This document shows, piece after piece, positions 25,290-35,639 of a stretch of DNA of 64,000 nucleotides. A program made the position numbers and the translations under genes. The stretch's first letter is position 1. The number at the start of each line of letters is the position of its first letter. The DNA is from Siphonodentalium dalli (taxonomy: Eukaryota; Mollusca; Scaphopoda; Gadilida; Siphonodentaliidae): assembly GCA_032622095.1 (NCBI GenBank), contig CP136067.1:57019899-57083898 (forward strand), read 5' to 3'. The notes below the pieces were generated by a model. That model was not told the origin of the DNA and did not search any database. It was given only the letters and a program-made list of their open reading frames with translations.

Positions 25290-25970
25290 ATTTACAAACA
25301 TTAGTACGTATATATATGTGTATACATGTAATAACTATGTCTCATTTATCGAGATATATGTAATTTTCATCTGCATAAAAGTAGTTTTTACCTCTATATT
25401 TTAAAATTGTGTTTATGTCAATGAATGGCCTCGTGACTGGGCATTCGGCACTCGCTCATTATCCCTGACTTAATTAATGGACAAGCTTTAATAAGGCAGT
25501 GTGAAAATATTGGAATTGCTGCCTCCAACTTTAAGTTCCTGGAAGATTTCCAATCTGTTAAATTCGAAGCGAATGAAGTATTACAGAAAAAATAGTCAGA
25601 CGACTATATTTAATATTAACAACTGGAAAACCTCGTCCTGAGATGTTAACACATCTGACTCTTATGCAGTATTTATGGAGCAACAAACAGGTGTAGTACG
25701 GTCGATTTGTTTTTGATTTGTTTTTTGGCGTTCTTTTCGTCGTACGAGTACTTTAATAATATATATGAATTGTGATATTTGTGTGTAGTATTGTTGTGTT
25801 AGCATTCGCTTGGTTCCTTGCACAACTATTGTAACTGCATGTGTAAATGGGATAAACCTCCACATTGTTATATTTCAATCTGAGCACTAACTCCCACGCT
25901 TGTCATCATTACTAAATATGATAACGAATTTGATGTATGGTTGTGTTTTATTGTCTAAAATGTGATATCT
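25290..25970. other. No identifiable feature
   Basis: AT-rich spacer with short frames only. Confidence 0.45.
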
Positions 25971-25974
25971 ATTT

Positions 25975-26205
25975 TTATTGGATGATCCAAACTTTATTCC
26001 ATTCAATAAACCCATTAAATAAATTGTGATATTAAACGCTCGTTTAATAACAGAAAATAGTGCCAGGTGACATTTGACTTTCGGTTTGTCGTCTGTTTAC
26101 ATTTCGTTAGATACGTCTCAAAATACGGTGGCTTCCAATATTTTTCCAATAATAACTATTCCAACTATAATGAATGAAGAGTTTGAAAATTTGTGTCATT
26201 GCAAA
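25975..26205 (-). repeat. Dispersed repeat, inverted relative to the copy at 56.81-57.04 kb
   Basis: Shares TATTCCATTCAATAAACCCA, AATTGTGATATTAAACG, AGTGCCAGGTGAC and GAATGAAGAGTTTGAAAA with the reverse complement of 56812-57042. The distal copy has end repeats ATTTATTACATGATCC, suggesting a short DNA element. Confidence 0.85.
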
Positions 26206-26830
26206 TAATAACTGAAATCCACGATTCAGAAAGACAATTTTAGAGTCATGTCTGACCTAACTAAATAACACAGGTCTTGTTGGGCCGTCGAGTTATATGG
26301 TCTGGGTGTCGTTTCGTTGTTATTTATTGCTCAAATTATGGTATTATCGCCATTATCAGCTGTTCGCTGTCGATAGAACGCGCTGGTTCGCATTTTGCAT
26401 GAACGATTTTTTTAGACGATATAGAGATGCTAGTGCTGAACCTGGTCTGTGGTTTTACCTATACGCTAACACCGAAGATGCCGAATCTCACTCAGACCAT
26501 ATACTCGCGTGTATATGTGCGAACAATTGAAAACTGGCTGAAAAGATGATGAGACTTGGACAAGTTTGTCCCAGTATGGACGTAAAGTAAAGACTAGATT
26601 ACGGAAACATAATTTGTTTCGTACAGGTAGGTACGCTCTCACAAAAGTACATGTGCTCTCAAACAATGACAAATGAGCCGTTAATTGTGCGACATGCTAA
26701 AACAGATTCATTTACGACGTAAACGTTTTGATTCAGACATGTGAATTATACGAGGTGATCACCACGTAAATCAATCAAATCCTCCTCTCAATTGACCCCG
26801 CTAGTTGCATGGCACGCGCTATATAAACAA
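26205..26830. other. No identifiable feature
   Basis: A plus-strand open frame at 26297-26527 carries no recognisable domain, and nothing else stands out. Confidence 0.4.
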
Positions 26831-27101
26831 AATATATCATGCCACGAATCTCTACTCTTAGGTACGTACGTAGAGATCATATTCCACAAGTGCAAAACAA
26901 TTGAAGTTTTTGAAGTTTTGACAGGGAACCTTATAAAGTCGAAAACATAAAGCCGCTTACACATGGAATCGGCGCGGCCGGCGCGGTTATCTAGCGAATA
27001 AACTTGTTGTCATCGCCGCGAGAGTGTGTCGCTTTCACATGGCCGCGGCAGAATTATTATAAACGCCCGAAGTATTGTGTTTCATAACATTAGTTTCTAG
27101 A

Positions 27102-27441
27102 ATGGAGGCAGTGTCTGATGACACACTTGTTATAATAGCACTGGCATATTTGTATCGACAACGAAAAAAGAAGAGAAATAGAAGGTTTTGGGTACACCCA
27201 ATTAATAAGAAGAGAGATTTACATGGTGTATTTAATCATTTATACCGTGCATGAACTCTATTCAGATGAGGACAAATTTATACAATTTAGAACGTCAAGG
27301 GAACAGTTCGCACGGACACTTTTCTTCATCGAAGATGATATAAAGAAAGAATACAGGTCGCGGAAGCCAATCAGCCCACAACAAAGACTTGCGATATGCT
27401 TGAGGTGGGATGACCCGATGAATATGTGTGGAATTCTTTGA
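27102..27441 (+). pseudogene. Harbinger transposase N-terminal fragment
   Basis: The ATG at 27102 starts a frame with a basic region (RQRKKKRNRR) and then RFWVHPINKKRDLHGVFNHL. After one frameshift near 27250, ELYSDEDKFIQF.RTSREQF and KPISPQQRLAICLRW follow. This order (W-V-H/R-P, then a D/E-rich FR.S...F segment, then ISP..RLA..LR) is the N-terminal signature of the PIF/Harbinger nuclease family. The DDE catalytic core is missing: the frame ends at 27441 and the right terminus follows within about 120 bp. Not functional. Confidence 0.85.
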
Positions 27442-28744
27442 TCTGACAGTGATTCGTCGATCGATCGCTCTGCAAAATGGCTCACGGTTCCATTGAAAAT
27501 AATCGCGCCACTCATTAAAAATGTCGCCGCGCGTCGATTGGCCGCGCCGCACCAATCTGTAAAGCCCCTGTCACACTCAGGCCGGCGCTCTCATTGCGGT
27601 GCAAAAGTACCAAAGCGGCCACCTAAACGCACTAAGGTCTCCAAGAACCGATTGGTGACGCAGTGGACACTGGCTACAACGGGCGAGGATCTCCATGGTC
27701 GCCCATAGGTGCCAGAGCGCCCCGCTTGTTTTATGCATGCACAAAACAAGCGCAGAGGCTCGGCGTTCTGGCCAGGACGTAGAACTGTCGCCGTGACAGC
27801 GCAAAGCAAAGCGCCAAGCGAGCGACGTGAGCGTTGTGTGAACGTAGCAAGAGCGCATATTAGCTTCTCGTGATCGCAGCAAGAAATTAATCTTGTCTTT
27901 TTTGACTACAGTAAGCTTAATCAAATTCTCACTACGTGCCTTTCCCGTCTTTAATACGCGCAATGAGGCTCTGTCCAAAACTTATTGCGCTGTCATGGGG
28001 TGTTATGGACTGGTTCCCGCTCATCTAACGTCCACATTGTGCTGCCACTGCGACTCTGGCGCTAGCTTTACGCCCAAGCGTTATACATGGCGTTCTTCCG
28101 GCGTTTACAGCAGGTTTACAGTACAATCCCACTTTGAAATGCGGTCTGCTCATACCACTGTCACACTCCGCTGCGATCAGGCTGGCTTTTGCTTTGAGTT
28201 GAAAAAGTATCAAAATACGAGTAACGCACAGTGGAAGCGCTGAAAATTGTCAGAAATTTTCAATCTGTTAAAACAAGAGAACAAATGTCAGAAATGGTAA
28301 CGCGCTCAAGATCATATATTATAAACCCAAGAATGTAAATGTAAAATATAAAATATACTGGTTTTTGCGAACCAGAATTCCGTTAAATAACAATAACAAC
28401 CAGCACCTAATTAACGAACCGGTGGCCGACTCGATCGTCTCCGCCCACAACCCCCAGTGGGCTGCATGAATTTCTTTCATTTGTAATTGACATATAGTTT
28501 ATCACAAACCAAAAATATACATTACTCAACGTTGATTAACACAATGTTGAATTTCCCCAACTACATGCACCTTTTACGGGACTCGGCCTCCAGCTCGCAG
28601 TTTGACTTTTAATCATCCCAAAAATTCCCATTCTATAAATCAAACTAATAAAACACCCATTGATAATGTCAGCCCGCACGCGAAAGAGAAACTCCCCACC
28701 AGTTATACATGCAGCGCGCGTGAAAAGCTATGCTCCTATCCCGC

Positions 28745-28870
28745 TTATCACGTTCATCGCGCTCTGTGTACGCAGAGACGTGGCGACGTGGGGGGGGGGG
28801 GGTTGGGGTGTACCACCCCCCCCCCCAACTTTGGTCAAAATTTTCAACAGTTGGAAATTTCATACCTGCA
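28745..28870. repeat. G13/C11 opposed homopolymers in a hairpin
   Basis: G13 at 28790-28802 is followed by GTTGGGGTGTACC-type sequence and C11 at 28816-28826, so the two can pair. The flank GTACGCAGAGACGTGGC is repeated in inverse at about 34062-34092. Confidence 0.75.
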
Positions 28871-29465
28871 AAAACATTAGTTGGAAATTTCACACCAACA
28901 ATAGGTTGAAATGTTCTTGTAGTTTGATTTTCAAACAATTTATTGGGGGGAATTAATTGTTTTTGGACCAATATTTGCATATTTTCCTATTTTTGTCAAA
29001 ATTTTGGAATGAAATGGTCATCAGTTGGAAATTTTCCAACCTCAGGGAGGTGACAGGTTGGAAATTTCCAACACTTGGAAATCTTGTGTCGTGGTCCCTC
29101 CCCCCGTGGCCAGTCAAAAACTGCTAGTTAATTTAAGAAAACAATATTCTCATACATTTGGTCAACATTGTCATTGGAATTGTCATCAGTTGTAAATTTT
29201 CCAACCTAAGTGGGGTGTCAGGTTTGAAATTTCCAACTCTAAGAATGCTTGACGCTAGTCTAGATGCTAGGATTTTGCGATTTTCTTGTTCAGATTACAA
29301 AATTTTCGCACACCGGACCGAACCATGATCGGCCTGGTGTGTCATTGCCTCTCCCCTGTGGCCAATACAAAAATGCTAATAAGTTTAACAATATTTTACT
29401 TCATTTGGTCAAACTTGTGGTCATCAGTTGGAGAATTTTACAACCTGAGGGGGGTATGAGGTTTG
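28830..29465 (+). repeat. Tandem repeat with palindromic GTTGGAAATTTCCAAC core
   Basis: Units share TCATCAGTTGG.AATTTTCCAACCT, GGGGTGTCAGGTT and GGCCAATACAAAAATGCTA, starting at about 29020, 29187 and 29412. Spacing is 167-225 bp. Confidence 0.78.
29259..29350 (+). repeat. Direct repeat copy 1 (with 30036-30130)
   Basis: Both copies contain GATGCTAGGATT, GCGATTTTCTTGTTC and AAAATTTT.TCACACCGG. They lie about 777 bp apart and bracket the 514-bp inverted-repeat element. Confidence 0.85.
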
Positions 29466-29469
29466 ATGT

Positions 29470-29983
29470 TTGGCATCGCGATGACCCAATAAGAGCATCG
29501 AAAATGGGCATTAACTCATTTTAGCTCTTCAATATTGACCGTAAACATATGCAGGGTCTTTATCATAAGCAATCGTTTGACATGTTGTAGGCGCCCGACC
29601 AATATTCAAAACCTGGTTGTTTTTTTTTAAACCAACAAACAATTTTTTCCGCAACTCAAACCTTTCCCTGCAAGTCTTTTTGACTGTTTTTGAAATGAGT
29701 TTGGCTTAAAACACCTTAGAATGTCAATATTAACATAAATGAAAAAATTCATGATGATCAGACAAACAGTATAGCATGTAGCCCATGCTAATGGATTGAA
29801 TTTTGAAATCCAAGATGGCCGCTGGCAGCCATGTTTTTTTGGCCGAATGACCCCAAAATGACTTGTTCCTATTTACATGTCAATGTTAACATCCATGACA
29901 AATAGTATGCACATAAATTCATATACAGCTGTTTACAGTGAACCCCCATTTTCGATGCTCTTATTGGGTCATCGCGATGCCAA
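29470..29983. mobile_element. 514-bp element with perfect 39-bp terminal inverted repeats
   Basis: 29470-29508 is the exact reverse complement of 29945-29983. The termini start TTGGCATCGCGATGACCC. No coding capacity, so MITE-like. No convincing target duplication is visible. The interior has one CCAAGATGGCCGC motif at about 29811. Confidence 0.85.
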
Positions 29984-31144
29984 TTAATGTGTCACGAATG
30001 ACAAACACTATATAGAAAAGCTTTAGTTGAGGCCAGTCTGGATGCTAGGATTTGCGATTTTCTTGTTCGAATTTCAAAATTTTCTCACACCGGCCGAACA
30101 ACGATGGTCAGCTCAGTGGTGTCGTGGTCTCTTGTCCGTAGCCGTGTGCAATTGTATGGAGTTAGACCACTAGATATTAGGATTTATGCAATGTTTCAGG
30201 TTAAAATATCTGAATGTTCTCATACCCACGCTGGTCATCCGTGTAACGAGGACCCGGATAAGTAACGACGGACGCGACTAGTCCCTCGTGATTTCCATGA
30301 GCGATGACTTCAGGTAGGTACACACATATCGTTATTATAATACCTTGTCGGTTTAAGCAGACGATTTTGTTCTATTATTATCGTTAACAATAGTTGGTTC
30401 TCCAATTACAACTTGTTATGTCATGCTGGATTAGATATTTTAGCATCATTGGTGACACTAAACTATGAGGTTTCGATTTATCGAAGAAAATATGTTCAAA
30501 TAACTAATGAAAATTCAGAAATACGAAACCTCCTCTCTAATATATGTTGTCATGCCGGATGATGTGTGTATATATACCGTTCACATATATAACATACCGT
30601 AGAAATTTCAGGATTGCTATAGATGCAAGTAAAATGGACTTTTATTCGCGTTTCCAGCAACTTTGGAAAGTAACGAGGACCCGTTGAATTTTCTGTGGGA
30701 AAGTAACTGGACGCGAAAATTTGTAACGACGGACGCGTTTTTGTTTCTCAGAAATATCTACCTTCACATGATATGTCATGGGCATATATGGTAATGTTTG
30801 AAAAACAATAAAGGTAAAATATTTAGGATATGTCCAATTAATAATCAGATTTTATTTTTGCACAACATATTGAGAAATATACTATAACACACCGGGGCGT
30901 GTCCTTATCGTCTCCTTTCGGGCGGGTGATGCATGTCGATCTGGATTTTTCCAACTGTACCCCCTTGAAACAAACCAAACACTCCTAAAAGTTCTCAAAA
31001 TTACATTTGCACCCATTACATAAACAATAGCCATGAATGAGACGGCGCGTCTTGTTATTTATAAATTCCTATTTTTCATTTGCAGGCGGAGAAATATTAG
31101 TGCCTATTGAAGGCGAATTCCTGGAAGTCGATGACAGGGGTGCA

Positions 31145-31205
31145 TGACGTTTCGGCACCTGGACGTTTCGGCACCTGGTTTTCTGGACGTTTCGGCACCT
31201 GAATT
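31145..31205 (+). repeat. 16-bp minisatellite GACGTTTCGGCACCTG
   Basis: Three copies, two adjacent (from 31147 and 31163) and a third after TTTTCTG. Located inside the 52-bp-TIR element. Confidence 0.9.
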
Positions 31206-31996
31206 TTCTGCACTTGTTTGTGTCGGCCCAGGTTTTTGGACGGTTTGGCCTTTCTAGAGGCCAACGCCCATGAATTCTCTCAGATCGACGTCCACTGCAC
31301 CGAGACAAGCAGACGAGACGACTGCTATTCAGTGCTCCGAGCCACAGACAAACGATGTACCATCCAACATCAGACTCGATCGATTTGTCTTAGACTTCGA
31401 TCGAGGCTGGAATGTGGCAGGCCATTCGACAGCGTTTTCCGGGGTACCCGATTCAAGGTTGTTCCTTCCACTGGTCATAAGCTGTGTTCAAGATGATTGA
31501 CAATAATTGTTCAAAGAATACCAAACAAAACAGAGAAGAAAACTCATGTATTCGCTCTGACAAATACTGTTTTCAAATAAACGCTCTTTATTTATACCAT
31601 ATCAGGAATAGACTAACATGGAACGCTCTTTTCCTGAAAGCTTCTGTTGGCTTGTATATCCACACCTGGAGACAGTGCTACATGCATGTTCATGACATGT
31701 TGTGATAACAGTGCTATTCCGTTGAGTATTCGTTCCTTGTACGACTTGTGCATTTTATACGTTCACAATCGCTACCATCCATTCCACCCAGTGTTTGATT
31801 TTGTTACCATGTTACATGTTTATCACATTTTATTGAAATAAAGAATACAAAAAAAAATTTAGTCTTTAATTTCGTTGGTCCGATAATTAGCAGCCTAGCT
31901 TCCCGGTGACACCGCCTTCTTGTGCTGGTAACCATCAGTGCCACGAATGTGGAAGAAATATATAAACCTGCAATAATTACGGCAACATTCACTTTC

Positions 31997-32966
31997 TCAT
32001 ATAAAAGACAAGCCAATGTCGTGTATAACTATCTTGTCATAAACGTTTCCGGTCGAGTGACGAATACAGGGCTCACAGATCTGGCCACCACCATAATGTT
32101 CTCTGCGAGAAGTGTGTGATACAGATCCTCTATCGTCAGGGTTGTCTAAAATGCACCGAGACCCCCTACACCCAGACATCAACCTCAGAAATTTGCCACG
32201 AAAAAGGCGATATGCAGTCTGCCAGAATATCCGGATATCTCATCTGAGATGTATTGGAGCACTGGAACCAACGGACAACGTCAAGTAGAAGGTTGTATGC
32301 TACGCTGCTCGTTGGAAATGTTCCCCATGCTATTAGTTGACAAACAACTTTAAATATATGTGTGTGTCCACACTCAGTCAGTCGGCGATATAATGTTTGT
32401 AATACGTTATCAAGCTGCATACGGAAGGTGTCGAAATCCAGTGACTCTGGTTCTTTATCAGGGCTGGTGTTGTTGCCACTGTTGATGTTAGTGATCTCGG
32501 CACTGTCCGAGTTGCAGCTGCTGCAGTGTACATGACTAACGACGTTGTCGATGTTGTTGTTGCTGTTTGTGTTGCTATTATTGGTGGTCTTATGGTCGTA
32601 GGTGTTGTTTATTTCATACTGATGGTCCTGTTTGTTCGTTGTAATTTTTCTTTTCTTTATGGCATTTGTATGTCGGTGAATGATGTTATTGTCGCTGGAT
32701 AATATTATTTCTTTGCTGTTGTCCGATGGAATTATTCCTGGGTGGCTTATTTTTTTATATACAAACTTTCCTGTTTTATTGTTGAGATTGAATTCCGTGT
32801 TCGGGTGTGATGTGGTGGCATGGTCAACCGTATCAGCCAAAGTGGTGAATGTCAGTTTGCAGGTGTAACATCGGAATGGGGTAGCTGTTGTGTTGTCCAT
32901 TCCTGTAGAATAAGAGAATGCAAGCGTTAGACTGTATTTCATTTGCGACCCCTTGGAATTTTCCAT
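31997..32966 (-). pseudogene. C2H2-finger protein encoded by the 52-bp-TIR transposon
   Basis: A frame of 266 codons starts with ATG at 32966. A possible splice acceptor, CTCTTATTCTACAG, just before a second Met (32899) offers an alternative start. Residues C33, C36, H49 and H54 form one C2H2 finger (CYTC ... HATTSH). An Asn-rich linker and an HCSSC follow. The next block (CQLIAWGTFPTSSVAYNLLL, DVVRWFQCSNTSQMRY) leads, after a frameshift near 32225, into FWQTAYRLFRGKFLRLMSG. From memory, uncharacterised bivalve, coral and lancelet proteins combine an N-terminal finger with a segment like this last block. They are not characterised biochemically to my knowledge. The frameshift and early stop suggest decay despite the perfect TIRs, so the element may be mobilised in trans. 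Confidence 0.75.
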
Positions 32967-34846
32967 CTAATCTCTCAAATCTCACACTGGTTATAATAAA
33001 TCGATAACTTAACAAGTCTTATATGGTTTGGACATTCTATAAGGCCTGAAATGTTCAACAACACATTTACTGTTTCAGTATCACAACATGCCTGCTGGCA
33101 TGGTTAGTTATCTCCACACACGTGTAAATTGCATCAGGGTCCCATATTAGCTTGAGTGATAATATGTCGCCGACGGCTAGGGTCCGAAATCCACCCAGCC
33201 ACGTGTCTATCGATAGAAAACATTCATATACACTCTTAGTTGTGCAACGAGAAACAGAATAATGGTGAGAGGAAGCACCAAAGTCTCCTGAAAACGTTTC
33301 GTCTGTTTAAAATTTGCTGCGAAACAGATGGTTAACAATGTGACAAATAATGGTAAAACACATAAACATGTGATTCCTTATACATTCAAAACATTCATGT
33401 TTCTAAATAAATTGTTTGTCGGAATATTCGCGTCTGCGGTTACTCAATGTGATTTCTAAAGCGCGTCCAACGTTACAGGATAACGGGTCCTCGTTACTCG
33501 TTGATAATGTTAAATAGTCGAATTGCTAGAAACTGGTTGCTTGGCGATGGTTGTGTTGCTTATATTTCAATGACAGGGATCCCGGCGATACCTGAACGTC
33601 ATGAATTGTTCAGATTTGCACGTGATAACATTATATATTGGGTCAATTTGCGTGCAATTTCAGGATTTTGCAATAACTTTCCTCTTTATACATTAATTGT
33701 GGACACGTTGACATCAATTTAGCACGCACCGATTTAGACTAATATTGTCCCAAAACACTACGCACACTAACACATAGGTAGATTAATTTTAAAGGCATTT
33801 AATCACCGTTTTTCTTGACCAGCCCGAGACCATTTCTTCACATGGAAGTCGCGTCCGTCGTTACTTATCCGGGTCCTCGTTACACGGATGACCAGCGTGA
33901 TACCGGGAATATAGAACCATGGTTTATGAAGATATAGGATATTAGGCCTAAACACTAAGGTGCAAGGGGGTGCAAATGGAAGAATGCAAAACTTGTGGTC
34001 GGTCTGATTCTAACTCAAGGGGGTGCAGTTGGAATTTCCCAAGGTTGACACCCCCAACGGAAACCCTCTAGCCACGTCTCTGTGTGTACGACCCATTTCG
34101 TTCCTGCTTTGTCAGGTCTCACGCTCTCACACGCTCTCACTGCGTTTCCTCCACGCCGTACACGCTCTTAACGCGTTCAAGTCGTTGTCATTGCGTTGTT
34201 AGTACGCTTTGCGCTGTCATGGCGACGGTAATACGCCTGGTCAGAACGCCGAACCTCTGCGCTTGTTTTGTGCCCCTCTCCCGTCCTATCCAGTGTCCAC
34301 TGCGTCACCAATACGTTCTTGGATACCTTACTGCGCTTTGCTTGGCGCTTTGATTATTTTTCAGCGCAATGCAAGCGCCGGCCTGATCGCAGCGGAGTGT
34401 GACAGTAGTTTAATCGGACAGGTAATTTATTGCGGAGTGTTGGGTATTTTCCCCACAACCTAAAAACTGACTATGACTGGAGAACGCAGGAGGCGCTATC
34501 TATACTCTCCGCGCCCGCGCAGAGAGCGTTTTACGAACTTATTGAGAACGTACTAGCATCACAATGACAGCGACTTGACCGCACTAAGAGCGTGAGACTT
34601 GACAAAGTAGGAACGCAATAGGAGCATACTTTGTTTTAAAAGTTTGACAATTTTCTACAGTTTTCGGCGCTCCTCCTGCGTGTTAGTCATATGTTGGTAC
34701 TTTTGCAGCGCAATGAGAGCGCCGGCCTGAGTGTGACAGGGGTTTAAGGTCCCGTGCTTCATGACTGTACAAACTCGATCGTCCGGCCGCATCCGCCGCG
34801 CCGCGTTGGCCGCGCCGCGCCCATGTATAAGCAGCTTAATTATAAC

Positions 34847-35095
34847 ACAGGGAATATATTTCTTAGTTAGTATCTGTTCCTTAGTAATGTACTTCACTGT
34901 AGGTGAAGGTTCAAACTCGAAATTTTGCGTCGCTAACAGTTATGGAATTTATCATGGGTAATTAATTCAATGTGTATTGCGATATCGGCTCACAAAAGTA
35001 ATAGAAAAACATGCAATTTTGAGTTGGGACCTTCACTTACAGTGAAATACACTATTAAGGAACAGATAATAACTAAGAAATATATTCCCCGAGTT
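34847..35095. mobile_element. Hairpin MITE, about 249 bp
   Basis: Arms of about 83 bp: GGGAATATATTTCTTAGTTA and CTGTTCCTTA on the left, TAAGGAACAG and AACTAAGAAATATATTCCCC on the right. CACTGTA, GTGAAGGT and AACTC also mirror. It lies between the right Harbinger end and the outer MITE arm, so it inserted there. Confidence 0.85.
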
Positions 35096-35204
35096 ATTTT
35101 TTCGACTTTATATACAGAACTTCAAAAAGTTCTCAGGTGGAATATTATCTCTACTGGCGGTAGTCAGAGTAGAGATTCCTGGCATGATCTATAAACTAAA
35201 GTAC

Positions 35205-35262
35205 CCTCAGTGGATAAGCGGACGCTTTAATAAACCGGAAATTGCGGAACGCGAGGCTGTGA
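35205..35262 (+). repeat. Short dispersed repeat (also at 37586-37640)
   Basis: CAGTGGATAAGCGGACGCTT, CAATAAAC.GGAA.TTGCG: direct copies 2.4 kb apart with about 85% identity by eye. Confidence 0.75.
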
Positions 35263-35639
35263 ATTCTATGTTTAGACAAATGTTTTTACTGCACTCGCTT
35301 TGGAAGGTCAGATGTTAAAACTCGAATCGAATAACCATGCAGTTTCAATTGCAGACACGTAATTGTGTGACATTTGACTTATTAGCAAAGCATAGCATGT
35401 CACAACTGTTCAGTATTCATGATTTAAAGACGAAAACGCCATCTGATCCTCGATGGAATTACATTTCTGCCGACCTATATAACGCGGCTTCAGATGTAAT
35501 TTTTATACCCGATGGACTTCTTTTTTATTATTACTGGGGATGTTTTCCCGAATGTCACTCTCTTGGATGTATATAAATGTTGTACTGACGGCTGAGCCAC
35601 AGCCATAGCAATACTCATTAGTCAGTATATATATATATA

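Larger units (their letters stand above)
30227..33899 (-). mobile_element. 3,673-bp DNA transposon with identical 52-bp TIRs and 5-bp TSD, innermost layer
   Basis: 30227-30278 and 33848-33899 are perfect reverse complements (52 of 52). They begin CACGCTGGTCATCCG and contain GTAACGAGGACCC and GTAACGACGGACGCG. ATACC stands directly outside both ends (30222-30226, 33900-33904). A second, inner pair of the same motifs lies at 30670-30737 and 33462-33497. The single gene-like region is on the minus strand (31997-32966). A CAC start with 5-bp duplication fits Transib-like elements. A CAC start with rich subterminal repeats fits the CACTA/Chapaev group. I cannot decide. Confidence 0.93.
27565..34742. 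mobile_element. DNA element with CCCCTGTCACACTCAGG ends, nested inside Harbinger
   Basis: The left end (27565) and right end (34742, minus strand) are identical over about 49 bp with one mismatch, including CCGGCGCTCTCATTGCG and GCAAAAGTACCAA. A second pair of related ends, ACTGTCACACTCCGCTGCGA, lies at about 28150 and 34414. Longer inverted matches tie 27610-27850 to 34100-34340 and 28200-28275 to 34620-34690. No target duplication is clear. The family is GC-rich with many CGCTCT/GCGTTC subrepeats. Superfamily not assigned. Confidence 0.7.
26951..34836 (+). mobile_element. PIF/Harbinger-type element, deleted, split by nested insertions
   Basis: The left end AGCCGCTTACACATGG (26951-26966) pairs with the right end, which reads AGCTGCTTATACATGG on the minus strand (34836-34821). 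A TAA lies directly outside each end (26948-26950 and 34837-34839), matching the 3-bp TWA target duplication of PIF/Harbinger. GC-rich CGGCGCGGCC stretches follow both ends. Without the nested DNA the element would be only about 0.7 kb, so most of its genes are gone. Confidence 0.78.
26830..35205. mobile_element. Outermost layer of nested transposons: palindromic MITE split by insertions
   Basis: 26830-26945 and 35095-35205 are inverted copies: ATCATGCC.CGAATCTCTACTCT, ATATTCCAC, GAAGTTTTTGAAGTT and ATAAAGTCGAAAA on the left all recur reversed on the right. The two arms, of about 110 bp, probably formed one small hairpin MITE. The Harbinger element landed near its loop. Confidence 0.7.

Noticed and set aside
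27577-28243. Frames of 133 and 116 codons in GC-rich DNA
   Set aside because: They lie in the inverted-repeat ends of the CTGTCACAC element; the same sequence recurs reversed at 34.1-34.7 kb.
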